Positions 1-8,821 are shown, counted from the stretch's first letter. The stretch is DNA of 64,000 bases from Chloroflexota bacterium (GCA_002718415.1 PBEM01000006.1:36009-100008); one strand, 5' to 3'. A program made the numbers and translations. Notes: generated by a model from the letters alone, not told the origin.

Positions 1-41
1 TATTAGAGGATTATACGTAATAATTTCTAAAAATGAACCGG

Positions 42-1109
42 TTATATTCGCCCTTGGAAAACATTATCGCTAATTCCAGGTCTTAATTGTTCTGCAACCT
101 GTAGAGCATAATTGTCAGTCATACCGCAAACCATATCCGCAGCCGCTCTCTCATTATTTTTAGATACATCTTTCAACCATTTAGGTATTAAATCTGGATT
201 TTCAAAATAATAACTAAATAAAATTTCTACAATTTCTGCGGACCTTTTTCCTTCCACAGATGAACTTATAGGATGATAAAATTTTTCAAACATAAAATTT
301 CTTAATTCAGTAATAATATGTTTCAATTTATCTGACATTCTGATCCAAGGTATACACGAATCCCCTTTTTCTCCAGTACAATCCCACGAAGAATTAATCA
401 CATCTGTAACGAAAGTTGAAATTCTTTGAGAATGTCTTTCTCCTAAAGTATTTATAATATCTTTTGGAAAATCAGAAATTAATAAAAATTCTGATCTCAA
501 AGCATCTAAAATATCGTGGGCTAAATAAGCCAAAGCATCTGATATTCTTAATATTTGAGCTTCAAGACTTAATCCTCTAACGGAATCAAATGAAATAAAT
601 TCTCCTTCAGGTTTAGAATGATTACGAATTCCTTCAATAACTTCATTAGTTAGATTTAATCCCTTCCCCTGTTTTTCTAATTTAGTAATTAATCTAATTG
701 AATGTCTACTATGGTGAAACCCATCTGATAATAATTTATTTAAAACACTTTCCCCAATATGTCCAAAAGGGGTATGCCCTAAATCATGTCCTAAACACAT
801 AGCTTCTACTAAATCTTCATTTAAATTTAAAGCTCTAGCAATAGTCCTTCCTACCTGAGAAACCTCAATTACATGTGTCAATCTTGTAGTAAAATGATCT
901 CCTTGAGGAGCTACAAAAACTTGACTTTTATGCTTTAGTCTTCTGAATGAATTACAGTGAATAATTCTATCCCTATCTCTTTGAAATTCAGTTCTAACAG
1001 AGGATTTTTCTTCAATAATTTCTCTAGTTGAATTGAACGATCTTAAAGCATAAGGAGATAAAAGTTCCTCTTTTTTTTCAAGATTTTCTCTAACAATATT
1101 TATATTCAT
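42..1109 (-). CDS. dgt: deoxyguanosinetriphosphate triphosphohydrolase-like protein
   Basis: Predicted HD-domain dNTP triphosphohydrolase that cleaves dNTPs to deoxynucleoside and triphosphate and so limits dNTP pools. Seen in the 355-aa product: an N-terminal block RDRDRIIHCNSFRRLKHK (about residues 44-61) typical of dGTPases, the metal-binding HD residues H79 and GHDLGH (107-112), and a further D191 / HD198-199. Length fits the bacterial type-2 dGTPase-like family. ATG start at 1109, 7 nt after the MFS transporter stop, so it is the last visible gene of the minus-strand run from lysA. Family assignment is firm; the preferred dNTP is not visible. Confidence 0.93.
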   Translation of the reverse strand: MNINIVRENLEKKEELLSPYALRSFNSTREIIEEKSSVRTEFQRDRDRIIHCNSFRRLKHKSQVFVAPQGDHFTTRLTHVIEVSQVGRTIARALNLNEDLVEAMCLGHDLGHTPFGHIGESVLNKLLSDGFHHSRHSIRLITKLEKQGKGLNLTNEVIEGIRNHSKPEGEFISFDSVRGLSLEAQILRISDALAYLAHDILDALRSEFLLISDFPKDIINTLGERHSQRISTFVTDVINSSWDCTGEKGDSCIPWIRMSDKLKHIITELRNFMFEKFYHPISSSVEGKRSAEIVEILFSYYFENPDLIPKWLKDVSKNNERAAADMVCGMTDNYALQVAEQLRPGISDNVFQGRI

Positions 1110-1116
1110 GATTTAT

Positions 1117-2361
1117 CTAATCTTTAGCTTCAGTAATCTTAATATTCCTAATATTGGGTTTAAACAATAATATTACTAAGGTTATTAATGCAAGTATAAT
1201 AGCACTAATAGTTACTGCAAGCCTTTCATCATAAAGTTCGGCTACAAAACCTCCCATCATTCCTCCAAGAGGTATTAAACTAAATGTAATCGTATATATT
1301 CCCATTACTCTTCCTCGCATTTCATTTGAAACTCTAAGTTGTATTATCGTCATTGACGTAACAAAATATAAAGTGTTAAAAAAGGGACCTATAAATAAAA
1401 ATAATAATGAGTAATAAAGATTTGTAGAGAAAGAAAAAAACACCAAACTTATTGAAAAGAAAATGGAACCGGATAACATTATATAACCTATATAATTATT
1501 TCTCTTGATTTTTTGAACTACAACAGTCCCAATCAGTGAAGCAACCCCCATAATAGAAAACATTAATCCCAAACCTCCAGCATCCTGTCCTAATCTTTTT
1601 GCAAAAAGTGGCATTAATTGTAATAACTGGAATCCAAAAAAATGCGTGCAATATGTCATTATAATAATCATAAAAATTTCGTTATTTTTATTAATATACT
1701 TAAATCCTTCAATTAATTGATCAAAGAATCTAAAATTATCTTGTTTTGATTTAATCTCAACTTTTATAGTAATTAGAAATAAGATCATAAGAATCCATCC
1801 TAAGGATGCAACGAGAAATGCCCCTCCTATGCCTGCGGAAACTATAACCCAACCTCCTAAGGCAGGAGCTAAAATTCTTCCAAGTTGCCACATAGCAGAA
1901 CTTAAAGCTACAGCACTCATCATATGATTTCTGGAAATTAATAGTGGGAAAAATGAACTTCTTAATGGACCGTCAAGACCTCCAAATAAACCTTGAAGTG
2001 CGGCAATGAGTAAAACATGCCAAAGTTTTATATTTCCTGTCGAAACTAATAATGCAAGTAAAATCAAACTTAGAGCCATAAAAGAAGAAATAATAAACAT
2101 CAATGTCCGTTTATTAAATTTATCTGCAAGTACCCCTCCAAATATAGCTACAATAATAGTTGGTATTGAAGTTGCAGCCCCTAAGTAACCTAACCATAAA
2201 GGACTACCTCCTAATTCATCGATAATTAGCCAACCTTGAACCAAAACAGAAATTTGAATGGCGCCAACAGAAGCAAAAGAACCTAGCCAATATCTACGAA
2301 ATGCAGGAACATTAAAAGCTCCTAAATTATCTTTTATTTTCGATAAAAATGTTGATTGCAT
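1117..2361 (-). CDS. MFS transporter (EntS/MFS_3-like)
   Basis: Inner-membrane major facilitator permease of 414 aa with about 12 hydrophobic segments and the MFS loop motif GGVLADKFNKR (residues about 75-85) between TM2 and TM3. The N-terminal segment AFRRYWLGSFAS and the overall pattern resemble the MFS_3 / EntS exporter group. Substrate cannot be read from sequence. It follows the 42-aa membrane peptide by 58 nt and precedes dgt by 7 nt, so the genes are probably cotranscribed. Efflux of a metabolite or xenobiotic is inference. Confidence 0.9.
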   Translation of the reverse strand: MQSTFLSKIKDNLGAFNVPAFRRYWLGSFASVGAIQISVLVQGWLIIDELGGSPLWLGYLGAATSIPTIIVAIFGGVLADKFNKRTLMFIISSFMALSLILLALLVSTGNIKLWHVLLIAALQGLFGGLDGPLRSSFFPLLISRNHMMSAVALSSAMWQLGRILAPALGGWVIVSAGIGGAFLVASLGWILMILFLITIKVEIKSKQDNFRFFDQLIEGFKYINKNNEIFMIIIMTYCTHFFGFQLLQLMPLFAKRLGQDAGGLGLMFSIMGVASLIGTVVVQKIKRNNYIGYIMLSGSIFFSISLVFFSFSTNLYYSLLFLFIGPFFNTLYFVTSMTIIQLRVSNEMRGRVMGIYTITFSLIPLGGMMGGFVAELYDERLAVTISAIILALITLVILLFKPNIRNIKITEAKD

Positions 2362-2419
2362 TTTATAAATATCTAACCTAAAGTTATTCCTCCATCACTG
2401 AGTGGATACAAACAGTAAA

Positions 2420-2548
2420 TTATTCTTCCATGTAATTCTCTGCGAGAATGCCTTTTTCTTTTAATGTTTTTGTTAGTTTTTCTAAATGAACGAGTGCAGC
2501 CACACCAACCATCCCAAAAACAAATCCTATGACTGTTAATCGTTCCAT
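2420..2548 (-). CDS. small single-pass membrane protein (42 aa), uncharacterised
   Basis: Short open frame with a near-ideal ribosome binding site: AAGGAG at 2560-2555 and a 6-nt spacer before ATG 2548-2546. The 42-aa product starts MERLTVIGFVFGMVGVAALV, one transmembrane helix (about residues 4-20), followed by a charged amphipathic stretch HLEKLTKTLKEKGIL and an acidic end (NYMEE). This looks like a genuine small membrane protein. I do not recognise a named family. It lies just downstream of a remnant glmS 3' end (2562-2595), so it may once have followed glmS directly. Confidence 0.7.
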   Translation of the reverse strand: MERLTVIGFVFGMVGVAALVHLEKLTKTLKEKGILAENYMEE

Positions 2549-2561
2549 AATTTTCTCCTTT

Positions 2562-2595
2562 TAATTCACTGTTTAAACTTACTCAACAGTGACTG
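2562..2595 (-). repeat. diverged second copy of the glmS 3' end (att-like direct repeat, distal copy)
   Basis: On the minus strand this reads KAVTVE-stop followed by GTTTAAACAGTGAATTA. It matches the end of glmS (KTVTVE-stop) and the glmS/OGFr junction at 3056-3089 in 26 of 34 positions, 13 of them in one perfect block. One codon differs in amino acid (GCA versus ACA, just outside the aligned block). The GTC/GTT, ACT/ACG, GTT/GTG and TAA/TAG differences are all synonymous, so this was once coding. See findings. Confidence 0.8.
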
Positions 2596-2619
2596 CCTTG
2601 GAAAAAAATGATTAAATTA

Positions 2620-3063
2620 TTAAGTATTTTTCCAAAAATTTAATGTTCTCTTACTAACTTGATTGTTATTTTTAATTAACTCTAAAACATAATTATAAAA
2701 ATTGTCTGCTTCTTCATCAGAGACTAATAATCTTAAACACTTTATAACTCTAGTTATCCTTAATTGATTGTGGTTATGTTGAGCATTCCAATACATATTT
2801 CTCTCCAAAAAAGAATAAAACCAATGAGAGGAAAAAATAATATTATTAGTTGCTTCTTTATTGTTTTTAATTTGATCTACAAGATCTTGACTATCAAGAT
2901 AATATCCGTGGAACACAGATTGACTGGGTTTATTTAATGGAAAAACTATTTGAATAAAATCATGATTTTCTTCTATTTCTTTATCTGTAAAAGACCAAAT
3001 ATCTTCAAGGGTTCTTCCTTTGAAATCTTTTCCTTTAAGAGTTAAGAAGTCTTCGTAATTCAC
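2620..3063 (-). CDS. OGFr-domain (opioid growth factor receptor-related) protein
   Basis: 147-aa soluble protein resembling the N-terminal OGFr conserved region. Seen: DFKGRTLEDIWSFTDKEIEENHDFIQIVFPL (given here only as position about 13-43), where the family pattern is GRTL-x-I-x-W-x(5-6)-E-x-x-H-D/N-x-I-Q-x-x-FPL; then RITRVIKCLRLL (about 103-114) and a C-terminal TLNFW. Such short homologues occur sporadically in bacteria without an established biochemical function. The start is GTG at 3063, 9 nt after the glmS stop, with only a distant GGAG inside the glmS end. The gene lies exactly between two diverged copies of the glmS 3' end, suggesting acquisition as a one-gene islet. Domain recognition is from pattern memory, not a search. 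Confidence 0.7.
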   Translation of the reverse strand: MNYEDFLTLKGKDFKGRTLEDIWSFTDKEIEENHDFIQIVFPLNKPSQSVFHGYYLDSQDLVDQIKNNKEATNNIIFSSHWFYSFLERNMYWNAQHNHNQLRITRVIKCLRLLVSDEEADNFYNYVLELIKNNNQVSKRTLNFWKNT

Positions 3064-3089
3064 TGTTTTGTTCTACTCCACCGTAACTG
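3056..3089 (-). repeat. glmS 3' end / junction, proximal copy of the direct repeat
   Basis: This is the functional end of glmS (KTVTVE-TAG), its 9-nt spacer and the GTG start of the OGFr-like gene. It is the proximal partner of the repeat at 2562-2595, 494 bp away in direct orientation. Confidence 0.8.
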
Positions 3090-4926
3090 TTTTTGCTAAA
3101 TTTCTAGGTTTGTCAGGATCAAGATTTAAACTAATCGCTGTATGATAGGCAATAATTTGCAATGCAATAATAAATAGTATTGGAGATAAAAGATTATTAA
3201 TTTTTGGAACTACAATTAAATCATCTGATAATGTCCTTAAATCTTTAGAATTACTATCGGTAATTACAAGAGTTTTACTACCCCTAGCTTTAACTTCATT
3301 AATAGTTCCTAAATTCTTTTCAAATAATTCATCATCAGGAATTATAAGTATTGTCGGCATTTTTGAACCTAATAGAGCATTTACTCCATGCTTCATCTCT
3401 CCTGCAGGATAACCTTCTGCATGTAAATATGCTATTTCTTTCATTTTTAAAGCACCTTCTAATGCAGTAGAGATATTAATTCCTCTGCCAAGATATAAGA
3501 TATTAGAATAACCTGACATACTATTGCCTAATTTTTTTATCTCAGTTTCACAATTTAATACTTCAGAAATAGAAGAAGGTAATATAGAAATATCTTTTAT
3601 TAATGATGAAATTGTGTTCCCAACAGATTTATTTAAATCTAAATTAAAAAAAAGAGCTAATTGTATAAGAGTTACCATAGTAGATGTTAGCGTTTTAGTG
3701 GCAGCAACCCCTATCTCTTGTCCCGCTTTAATACGTATGGTAGAGTCAGAAATCCTTGATGCTTCAGTACCAAAAGATTCAACAATTGAAATAACTTTAC
3801 ATGATTTATTTTTGAAATGTTCTATTGCCGATAATGTATCTGCTGTTTCTCCAGATTGAGTTATAGCTATTAATAGTGTTTTATCGTCAATTACCGGATT
3901 TCTATATCTTAATTCAGAGGAATTTTCGGCTGAAGAAGCAATTCCTAATATATTTTCAAATATATATGCTCCATACATTGCAGCATGTAGTGAAGTTCCC
4001 ATACCAGTAAAAATTATCCTATTAAATTCAGATATATTAATTTCTTTATTATCTATCTCGGGTAATATAACAGTATTAGATGAAAAATTTATTCTTCCGG
4101 CAATAGATGATTGAATTGAATTTGGCTGTTCATTGATTTCTTTAATCATATAATGTGGATATTCTCCTTTATCAACATCATATTTATCTACTTCAATTTT
4201 TTGGGGAGATCTATCGATTTCTTCTAAATCTGAATTATATAATTTGTAATTTCGATTTGAAATTTTAATAATTTCTTGATTCTCTAAATATAAAATTTTA
4301 TTAGTTCTTGGTAATAAAGCAGATAAATCTGAAGATATATATGTAGCATTATCATCTAAACCAACAACTATTCCTCCTGCATTTCCTAATCGTATCCCAA
4401 TTATTTCTTCAGGATTTGATATTGATATTGCTAAAATAGAAGAATTACCTCTTATTACTTTTTTTAATTTCGAAACCGCCTTAAGTAAATTTTCTCCTTT
4501 TTTTATTTCATACGAAAGATAATTGGCTATAATTTCACTATCGGTCTGAGATGAAAACCTAATACCTAAACATTCTAGTTTTTGTTTAATTTCTAAGTAA
4601 TTTTCTATAATGCCATTATGAACTATTGCTACTGTATTGTCGGAATCTGAATGCGGATGAGAATTATTTTTTGAAATCTCACCATGTGTTGCCCATCTAG
4701 TATGACCAATTCCGATATTTCCATTAAATTTATTATCTTTTATACTTTTTGTTAATTTATCAATACTAGATTTATGTTCTCCAAATTTTGAAATGTTGAT
4801 ATTTCCAACATTATCAATAACTGCAATACCGGCAGAATCATAACCCCTATACTCTAAGGATCTTAACCCTTTAACAATTATCTGAGCGGCAGAATGTTCT
4901 CCAATATATCCATAAATTCCACACAT
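3073..4926 (-). CDS. glmS: glutamine--fructose-6-phosphate aminotransferase
   Basis: Makes glucosamine-6-phosphate from fructose-6-phosphate and glutamine, the first step to UDP-GlcNAc. The 617-aa product starts MCGIYGYIGE, with Cys2 as the N-terminal nucleophile of the class II glutaminase. Further motifs seen are GIGHTRWATHGE and HNGIIENY of the glutaminase domain, two SIS sugar-isomerase domains (GMGTSLHAA, TQSGETADT, GRGINISTALEGALKMKE), and the conserved end DPDKPRNLAKTVTVE. Full length for the family. It follows plsC by 19 nt. No glmS ribozyme-like leader is evident, since the gap upstream is too short. The 3' end is duplicated downstream of the next gene. Confidence 0.97.
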   Translation of the reverse strand: MCGIYGYIGEHSAAQIIVKGLRSLEYRGYDSAGIAVIDNVGNINISKFGEHKSSIDKLTKSIKDNKFNGNIGIGHTRWATHGEISKNNSHPHSDSDNTVAIVHNGIIENYLEIKQKLECLGIRFSSQTDSEIIANYLSYEIKKGENLLKAVSKLKKVIRGNSSILAISISNPEEIIGIRLGNAGGIVVGLDDNATYISSDLSALLPRTNKILYLENQEIIKISNRNYKLYNSDLEEIDRSPQKIEVDKYDVDKGEYPHYMIKEINEQPNSIQSSIAGRINFSSNTVILPEIDNKEINISEFNRIIFTGMGTSLHAAMYGAYIFENILGIASSAENSSELRYRNPVIDDKTLLIAITQSGETADTLSAIEHFKNKSCKVISIVESFGTEASRISDSTIRIKAGQEIGVAATKTLTSTMVTLIQLALFFNLDLNKSVGNTISSLIKDISILPSSISEVLNCETEIKKLGNSMSGYSNILYLGRGINISTALEGALKMKEIAYLHAEGYPAGEMKHGVNALLGSKMPTILIIPDDELFEKNLGTINEVKARGSKTLVITDSNSKDLRTLSDDLIVVPKINNLLSPILFIIALQIIAYHTAISLNLDPDKPRNLAKTVTVE

Positions 4927-4945
4927 ATTTAAATACTTTTCATAA

Positions 4946-5611
4946 TTAATTTATATAAGAAAAATTAATATTCTTACTTATCTCATAACTGCCATGATAT
5001 TTATCTGGTAACTGCATTGCTATTTTTATCATTATTTCGTTTGTAGCTTCATCATAATCTTTTTTCTTAGAAAAACTTTCATTTTTTAAAGTAAATGCTT
5101 TACCAATATTTATTCTTAATTTTGAAATTGGAGCAAGAACTTTTAATAAATTTTGCAAGTTTTCAGACCCAGAAATACCTATTGGTACAATTGGAGTTTC
5201 TGTTAATGTAGCAAGTCTAGCAACACCTGATTTTCCTTTCATTAACTTTCCGGATTTACTTCTAGTGCCTTCAGGAAACAATATTAAGGCTTCTCCTAAT
5301 TTCAATTTATTCTCTCCCCATTTTAGAGCTGAAATATCTGCCCTACTCCTATCTACAGGATATGCACCATATGATCTCAAAAAAATGTTAAGAAAAGTAT
5401 TACTAAATAATTCTTTTTTTGCTAAAAAATTTGGTCTTCTATTTATAGAAGCTGCCACAATTGCTGGATCTATATTAGCAATATGATTTGAAACAATAAT
5501 AACAGGACCATCTAAAGGTATATTTTCTTGACCAGAAATTTTTATATCGGAAAAAACTGTTAAAGTTTTTTTAAAAGAAAAATTACATACATGAAATAAC
5601 CAATCACTCAA
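4946..5611 (-). CDS. plsC: 1-acyl-sn-glycerol-3-phosphate acyltransferase
   Basis: Membrane-associated acyltransferase that converts lysophosphatidate to phosphatidate. The 221-aa product has the catalytic H-x4-D motif in SNHIANIDP (about residues 36-44), a FLAKKELF block, and the substrate-binding LFPEGTRSKSGKL. Length is normal for a short PlsC. The start is TTG at 5611, 2 nt downstream of the cmk stop, consistent with coupling. The cmk-plsC pair is a common arrangement in Gram-positive-like and Chloroflexi genomes. Confidence 0.93.
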   Translation of the reverse strand: MSDWLFHVCNFSFKKTLTVFSDIKISGQENIPLDGPVIIVSNHIANIDPAIVAASINRRPNFLAKKELFSNTFLNIFLRSYGAYPVDRSRADISALKWGENKLKLGEALILFPEGTRSKSGKLMKGKSGVARLATLTETPIVPIGISGSENLQNLLKVLAPISKLRINIGKAFTLKNESFSKKKDYDEATNEIMIKIAMQLPDKYHGSYEISKNINFSYIN

Positions 5612-5613
5612 AA

Positions 5614-6285
5614 TTATAGTACCTCTAAAAATTTCATTATTTCAATGACAGAAATATCAAAACTCATTTCACTCGTATCAATAACAATCGCATCCTTAGC
5701 TGGAATCAAAGGAGAGTTTTTCCTTGATATATCAATACTATCGCGTTTCTTTATATCATAAAGTATTTCTTCATAAGAAAGATTATTTAGAAATAATAAA
5801 TCCTTAAACCTTCTTTTTGCCCTAATCTCCGGTGTCGCCGTAATAAAAAATTTATGATCTGCTTCTGGTAAAACTACCGTTCCTATATCTCTTCCTACCA
5901 TGACTAAATTATTATTTAAAGCAATTTGTCTTTGGTGATTTACTAAAATTTTTCTTACTAGTGAATATTTAGCTATTAACGAAACAGTACTATCTATATT
6001 TCTTTCCTTAAGTGAGGCTGTTACTTTTTTTCCTTGAAAATATACTTCTCCTTTTTGTAAATCAAAAGATGAAATATCAATATTATTTGAAATATCTACA
6101 ATAGCTTTTTCGTTATTTACATCAATTCCATCTAACAATGATCTAAATGCAACAAATCTATACATCAATCCGGTATCTAAAAATTTGTAATTGATTCTTA
6201 AAGCTAATTCTTCTCCTAAGGTAGTCTTCCCAGAAGCAGCGGGTCCATCAATAGATATATTCTTATATGTATTTTTATTTTGCAA
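5614..6285 (-). CDS. cmk: cytidylate kinase
   Basis: Phosphorylates CMP/dCMP to the diphosphate with ATP. In the 223-aa product I see the P-loop GPAASGKTT (about residues 14-22), the nucleotide-binding FLDTGLMYR, the GRDIGTVVLPEA motif and the lid region RRFKDL with paired arginines. No ATG precedes the P-loop in frame, so TTG at 6285 is the most likely start; no strong SD is visible. It sits between holB and plsC in the same run. Confidence 0.95.
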   Translation of the reverse strand: MQNKNTYKNISIDGPAASGKTTLGEELALRINYKFLDTGLMYRFVAFRSLLDGIDVNNEKAIVDISNNIDISSFDLQKGEVYFQGKKVTASLKERNIDSTVSLIAKYSLVRKILVNHQRQIALNNNLVMVGRDIGTVVLPEADHKFFITATPEIRAKRRFKDLLFLNNLSYEEILYDIKKRDSIDISRKNSPLIPAKDAIVIDTSEMSFDISVIEIMKFLEVL

Positions 6286-6340
6286 ATGAATAATTTTTAT
6301 TTTATATACTAAGTATATTTAATTTATAAAATTTTTCTCA

Positions 6341-7393
6341 TTATCTCAAAATTGGTAATTCCAATAACATCACATCCAACACTAGATTCGTAGATACATT
6401 TTTATCTAAATTTTCTTTAGTTTGAAAAAGTAAATTGATCGCATTTACTATAGCTTCGATTTCAATATTGTTAGATAAGTTATTATAGGCTTCAATATTT
6501 TCTCTAAATAGAATATAGTCTGAAAGTTCATTTTTTATTAATGCTAAATCTCTAAACCAATCAATCCATCCATCCAATTCAGTATAAACCTCGATCCTAC
6601 TTTTCCTAAATTGATTAGAAAGTTTTCGAGAATAGTTAAGTCTTCCTTCAACATTTTCAGATATTATTTCAAATATTCTATTTGACATTTGATAATAAGA
6701 ATCAAGTAAAATTTCATCACTAACTGCAGAAATTGCCCATCCAGGACATCCTCTTGAGAAATGAGCTAATATTTTGGACTTTTCAGCATCTACCTGAAAT
6801 CTGTTTTGAAGCATTTCAGAAATTAAATCTTCTTCGACTCTATTTAGATTAACTATCTGACATCTTGAAATAATAGTCTTAGGAATATTATTTATTGAAT
6901 CAGTAGTTAGTATAAAATAATTATCGTCAAATGGTTCCTCTAATATCTTTAGAAACGCATTAGCTGCTTCTGTAGTCATTCTATGAGAGTTTTGAATAAT
7001 AAATATTTTCGATTTCCCTTCAAAAGCTTTAATTGAAGTGTCTTTTTTTATATTTTTTATATGCTCAATAGAAATATTGATTTTGGATCGAATTTCTTTT
7101 CCATCTAAAAAATAAGGTGTATCAATATCTATTATTTTGACATCTGAATTTAAACCTCTTCTTATCCTAGAAGCTTGATCATTTTTTTGTACATCAATTA
7201 TTTGATCATCTTGAAAAATATAAGAAAAATTAACCAAAAAAGCTAAATCTAAAGCTAAAGTCAGTTTCCCTACTCCTTTCGGCCCGTTTATCAAATATGC
7301 ATGAGAAAGCATATTTTTTTCTACTGATTTTATAAAGAAATTAAGGGCATGATTTTGCCCAAAAGTAGTCCAATTAGTAAATTTACTGCTCAA
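6341..7393 (-). CDS. holB: DNA polymerase III delta-prime subunit-like clamp loader ATPase
   Basis: Clamp-loader AAA+ subunit. The 350-aa product has a P-loop-like GPKGVGKLTLAL (about residues 38-49), ILEEPFDDNYFIL (the delta-prime/DnaX family EEP block) and the SRC motif in TIISRCQIVNL (arginine finger). The Cys cluster that binds zinc between Walker A and B in many DnaX/delta-prime proteins is absent; the corresponding stretch NFSYIFQDDQIIDVQKND has no cysteine. The start is TTG at 7393, abutting the lysA stop codon. The C-terminal collar domain is present. Assignment as delta-prime rather than DnaX rests on the length and the lack of a tau-like tail. Confidence 0.85.
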   Translation of the reverse strand: MSSKFTNWTTFGQNHALNFFIKSVEKNMLSHAYLINGPKGVGKLTLALDLAFLVNFSYIFQDDQIIDVQKNDQASRIRRGLNSDVKIIDIDTPYFLDGKEIRSKINISIEHIKNIKKDTSIKAFEGKSKIFIIQNSHRMTTEAANAFLKILEEPFDDNYFILTTDSINNIPKTIISRCQIVNLNRVEEDLISEMLQNRFQVDAEKSKILAHFSRGCPGWAISAVSDEILLDSYYQMSNRIFEIISENVEGRLNYSRKLSNQFRKSRIEVYTELDGWIDWFRDLALIKNELSDYILFRENIEAYNNLSNNIEIEAIVNAINLLFQTKENLDKNVSTNLVLDVMLLELPILR

Positions 7394-8719
7394 TTAATCA
7401 ATATTAATACTTGTTGACAATAAATCTTCATAAGTTTCCCGACGTTTGATTAATCTAGCTATTCCATCTTTTACTAATAAAACTGGAGGTCGAACTTGCA
7501 TATTATAGTTACTAGACATACCAATACAATACGCACCAGACGAAGGTAATGCCAATAAATCACCACTTGTTAGATCTGGTAATAATACATCTTTTGCTAG
7601 AATATCTCCTGATTCACAAAATTTTCCAGAAATAGTTACTTTATTATTATTTTCTTGATTAATTTTTTCTATTGCAATGACAGAATATTCCGAACCATAA
7701 ATAGCAGGTCGAATATTATCACCCATACCACCATCAACAGATACATAAGTCCGTATACCTGGGATTTCTTTTATAGATCCAACTGTATAAATTGCAACAC
7801 CTGACCTACCAACAATAGCTCTTCCAGGTTCAACAATTAGCTCAGGGGGATTGAAATTATATTTCTCGCAACTTTCCAATAATGAATCAGAAATAACTTT
7901 GGCATATTCAGAAATGTTAGGAGGTAATTGTGTAGATAAATATCCAATAGCAAATCCTCCTCCAGGGCTAAATCTACTCAATTTAAATCCATAAGAATCT
8001 CTCATTTTTGCACAAAAATCAATCACATATTCTATAGCTTGCACATATGGATCTAATTCAAAAATAGGAGAACCTAAGTGAAAATGCACGCCTAATAATT
8101 CCAAAGAATTAATTTTTAGAACACGTTTTATTGCTTCTTCTGCATCACCGGTTTCAATAGAAAATCCAAATTTAGAATCCAAAATCCCTGTAGTAGTTAG
8201 TAAATGGGTGTGAGGATCAATGCTAGGCGATACTCTAATCATAACTTTTTGAATTTTAGATTTTTTCTTAAGTATTTTTTCTAAAAGATTTATTTCATGG
8301 AAAGAATCAATAGTAATAGTACCTATTCCATATTCTATTGCCTCTTGTAATTCTATCTCACTCTTATTGTTTCCATGAAAATTTATTCGACCTGGCGGAA
8401 AATTTGAAGCAATGGCAACAGCAAGTTCACCTCCTGTAACCACATCAATATCTAAACCTTCTTCATCAATAATTTTATTGACTACAGGATTCGAAAATGC
8501 TTTCGTTGAATATTCAATTTTCGTAGGTTGATAGAATTTATTAAATTCTGCTGTAAATTGTTTGCATATTGATCTTATAGTATCCTCATCATATACATAT
8601 AAAGGTGTCCCAAATTTTTCTACTAAATTGTTTAATTCGCAACCGCCGATTGATAGTGCCCCATTAATATTCTGAGCAGTAATAGGAAGAATGTTTATAT
8701 CTGGAAAATTATTATTCAA
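7394..8719 (-). CDS. lysA: diaminopimelate decarboxylase
   Basis: Final step of lysine synthesis: PLP-dependent decarboxylation of meso-diaminopimelate. The 441-aa product shows the PLP lysine in EYSTKAFSNP (about residue 73), HFHLGSPI, the glycine-rich phosphate site in SPGGGFAIGY, EPGRAIVG, and the active-site Cys in GKFCESGDILAKD, followed by the tyrosine-containing SSGAYCIGMSSNYN. Full length for a fold III decarboxylase. It is the first gene of the minus-strand run and is divergent from selD, with the promoter presumably in 8720-8821. Confidence 0.96.
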   Translation of the reverse strand: MNNNFPDINILPITAQNINGALSIGGCELNNLVEKFGTPLYVYDEDTIRSICKQFTAEFNKFYQPTKIEYSTKAFSNPVVNKIIDEEGLDIDVVTGGELAVAIASNFPPGRINFHGNNKSEIELQEAIEYGIGTITIDSFHEINLLEKILKKKSKIQKVMIRVSPSIDPHTHLLTTTGILDSKFGFSIETGDAEEAIKRVLKINSLELLGVHFHLGSPIFELDPYVQAIEYVIDFCAKMRDSYGFKLSRFSPGGGFAIGYLSTQLPPNISEYAKVISDSLLESCEKYNFNPPELIVEPGRAIVGRSGVAIYTVGSIKEIPGIRTYVSVDGGMGDNIRPAIYGSEYSVIAIEKINQENNNKVTISGKFCESGDILAKDVLLPDLTSGDLLALPSSGAYCIGMSSNYNMQVRPPVLLVKDGIARLIKRRETYEDLLSTSINID

Positions 8720-8821
8720 CTAAAGTACACTTAATTCTATTTCAAAATTCACTTATAATTTTATTACATTAATCAAATTGTATAAAATTTAATTAGATAT
8801 ATTTTTTGTTAAATTAGTTTC

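Noticed and set aside
2562-3089. A Tn7-type insertion at glmS
   Set aside because: Tn7 inserts downstream of glmS with a 5-bp target duplication and characteristic ends and tns genes; none are seen. The repeat here includes the glmS coding end, which fits an integrase-like or recombination event instead.
3524-3859. 111-aa ORF antisense to glmS
   Set aside because: Shadow frame of a conserved gene with no start context.
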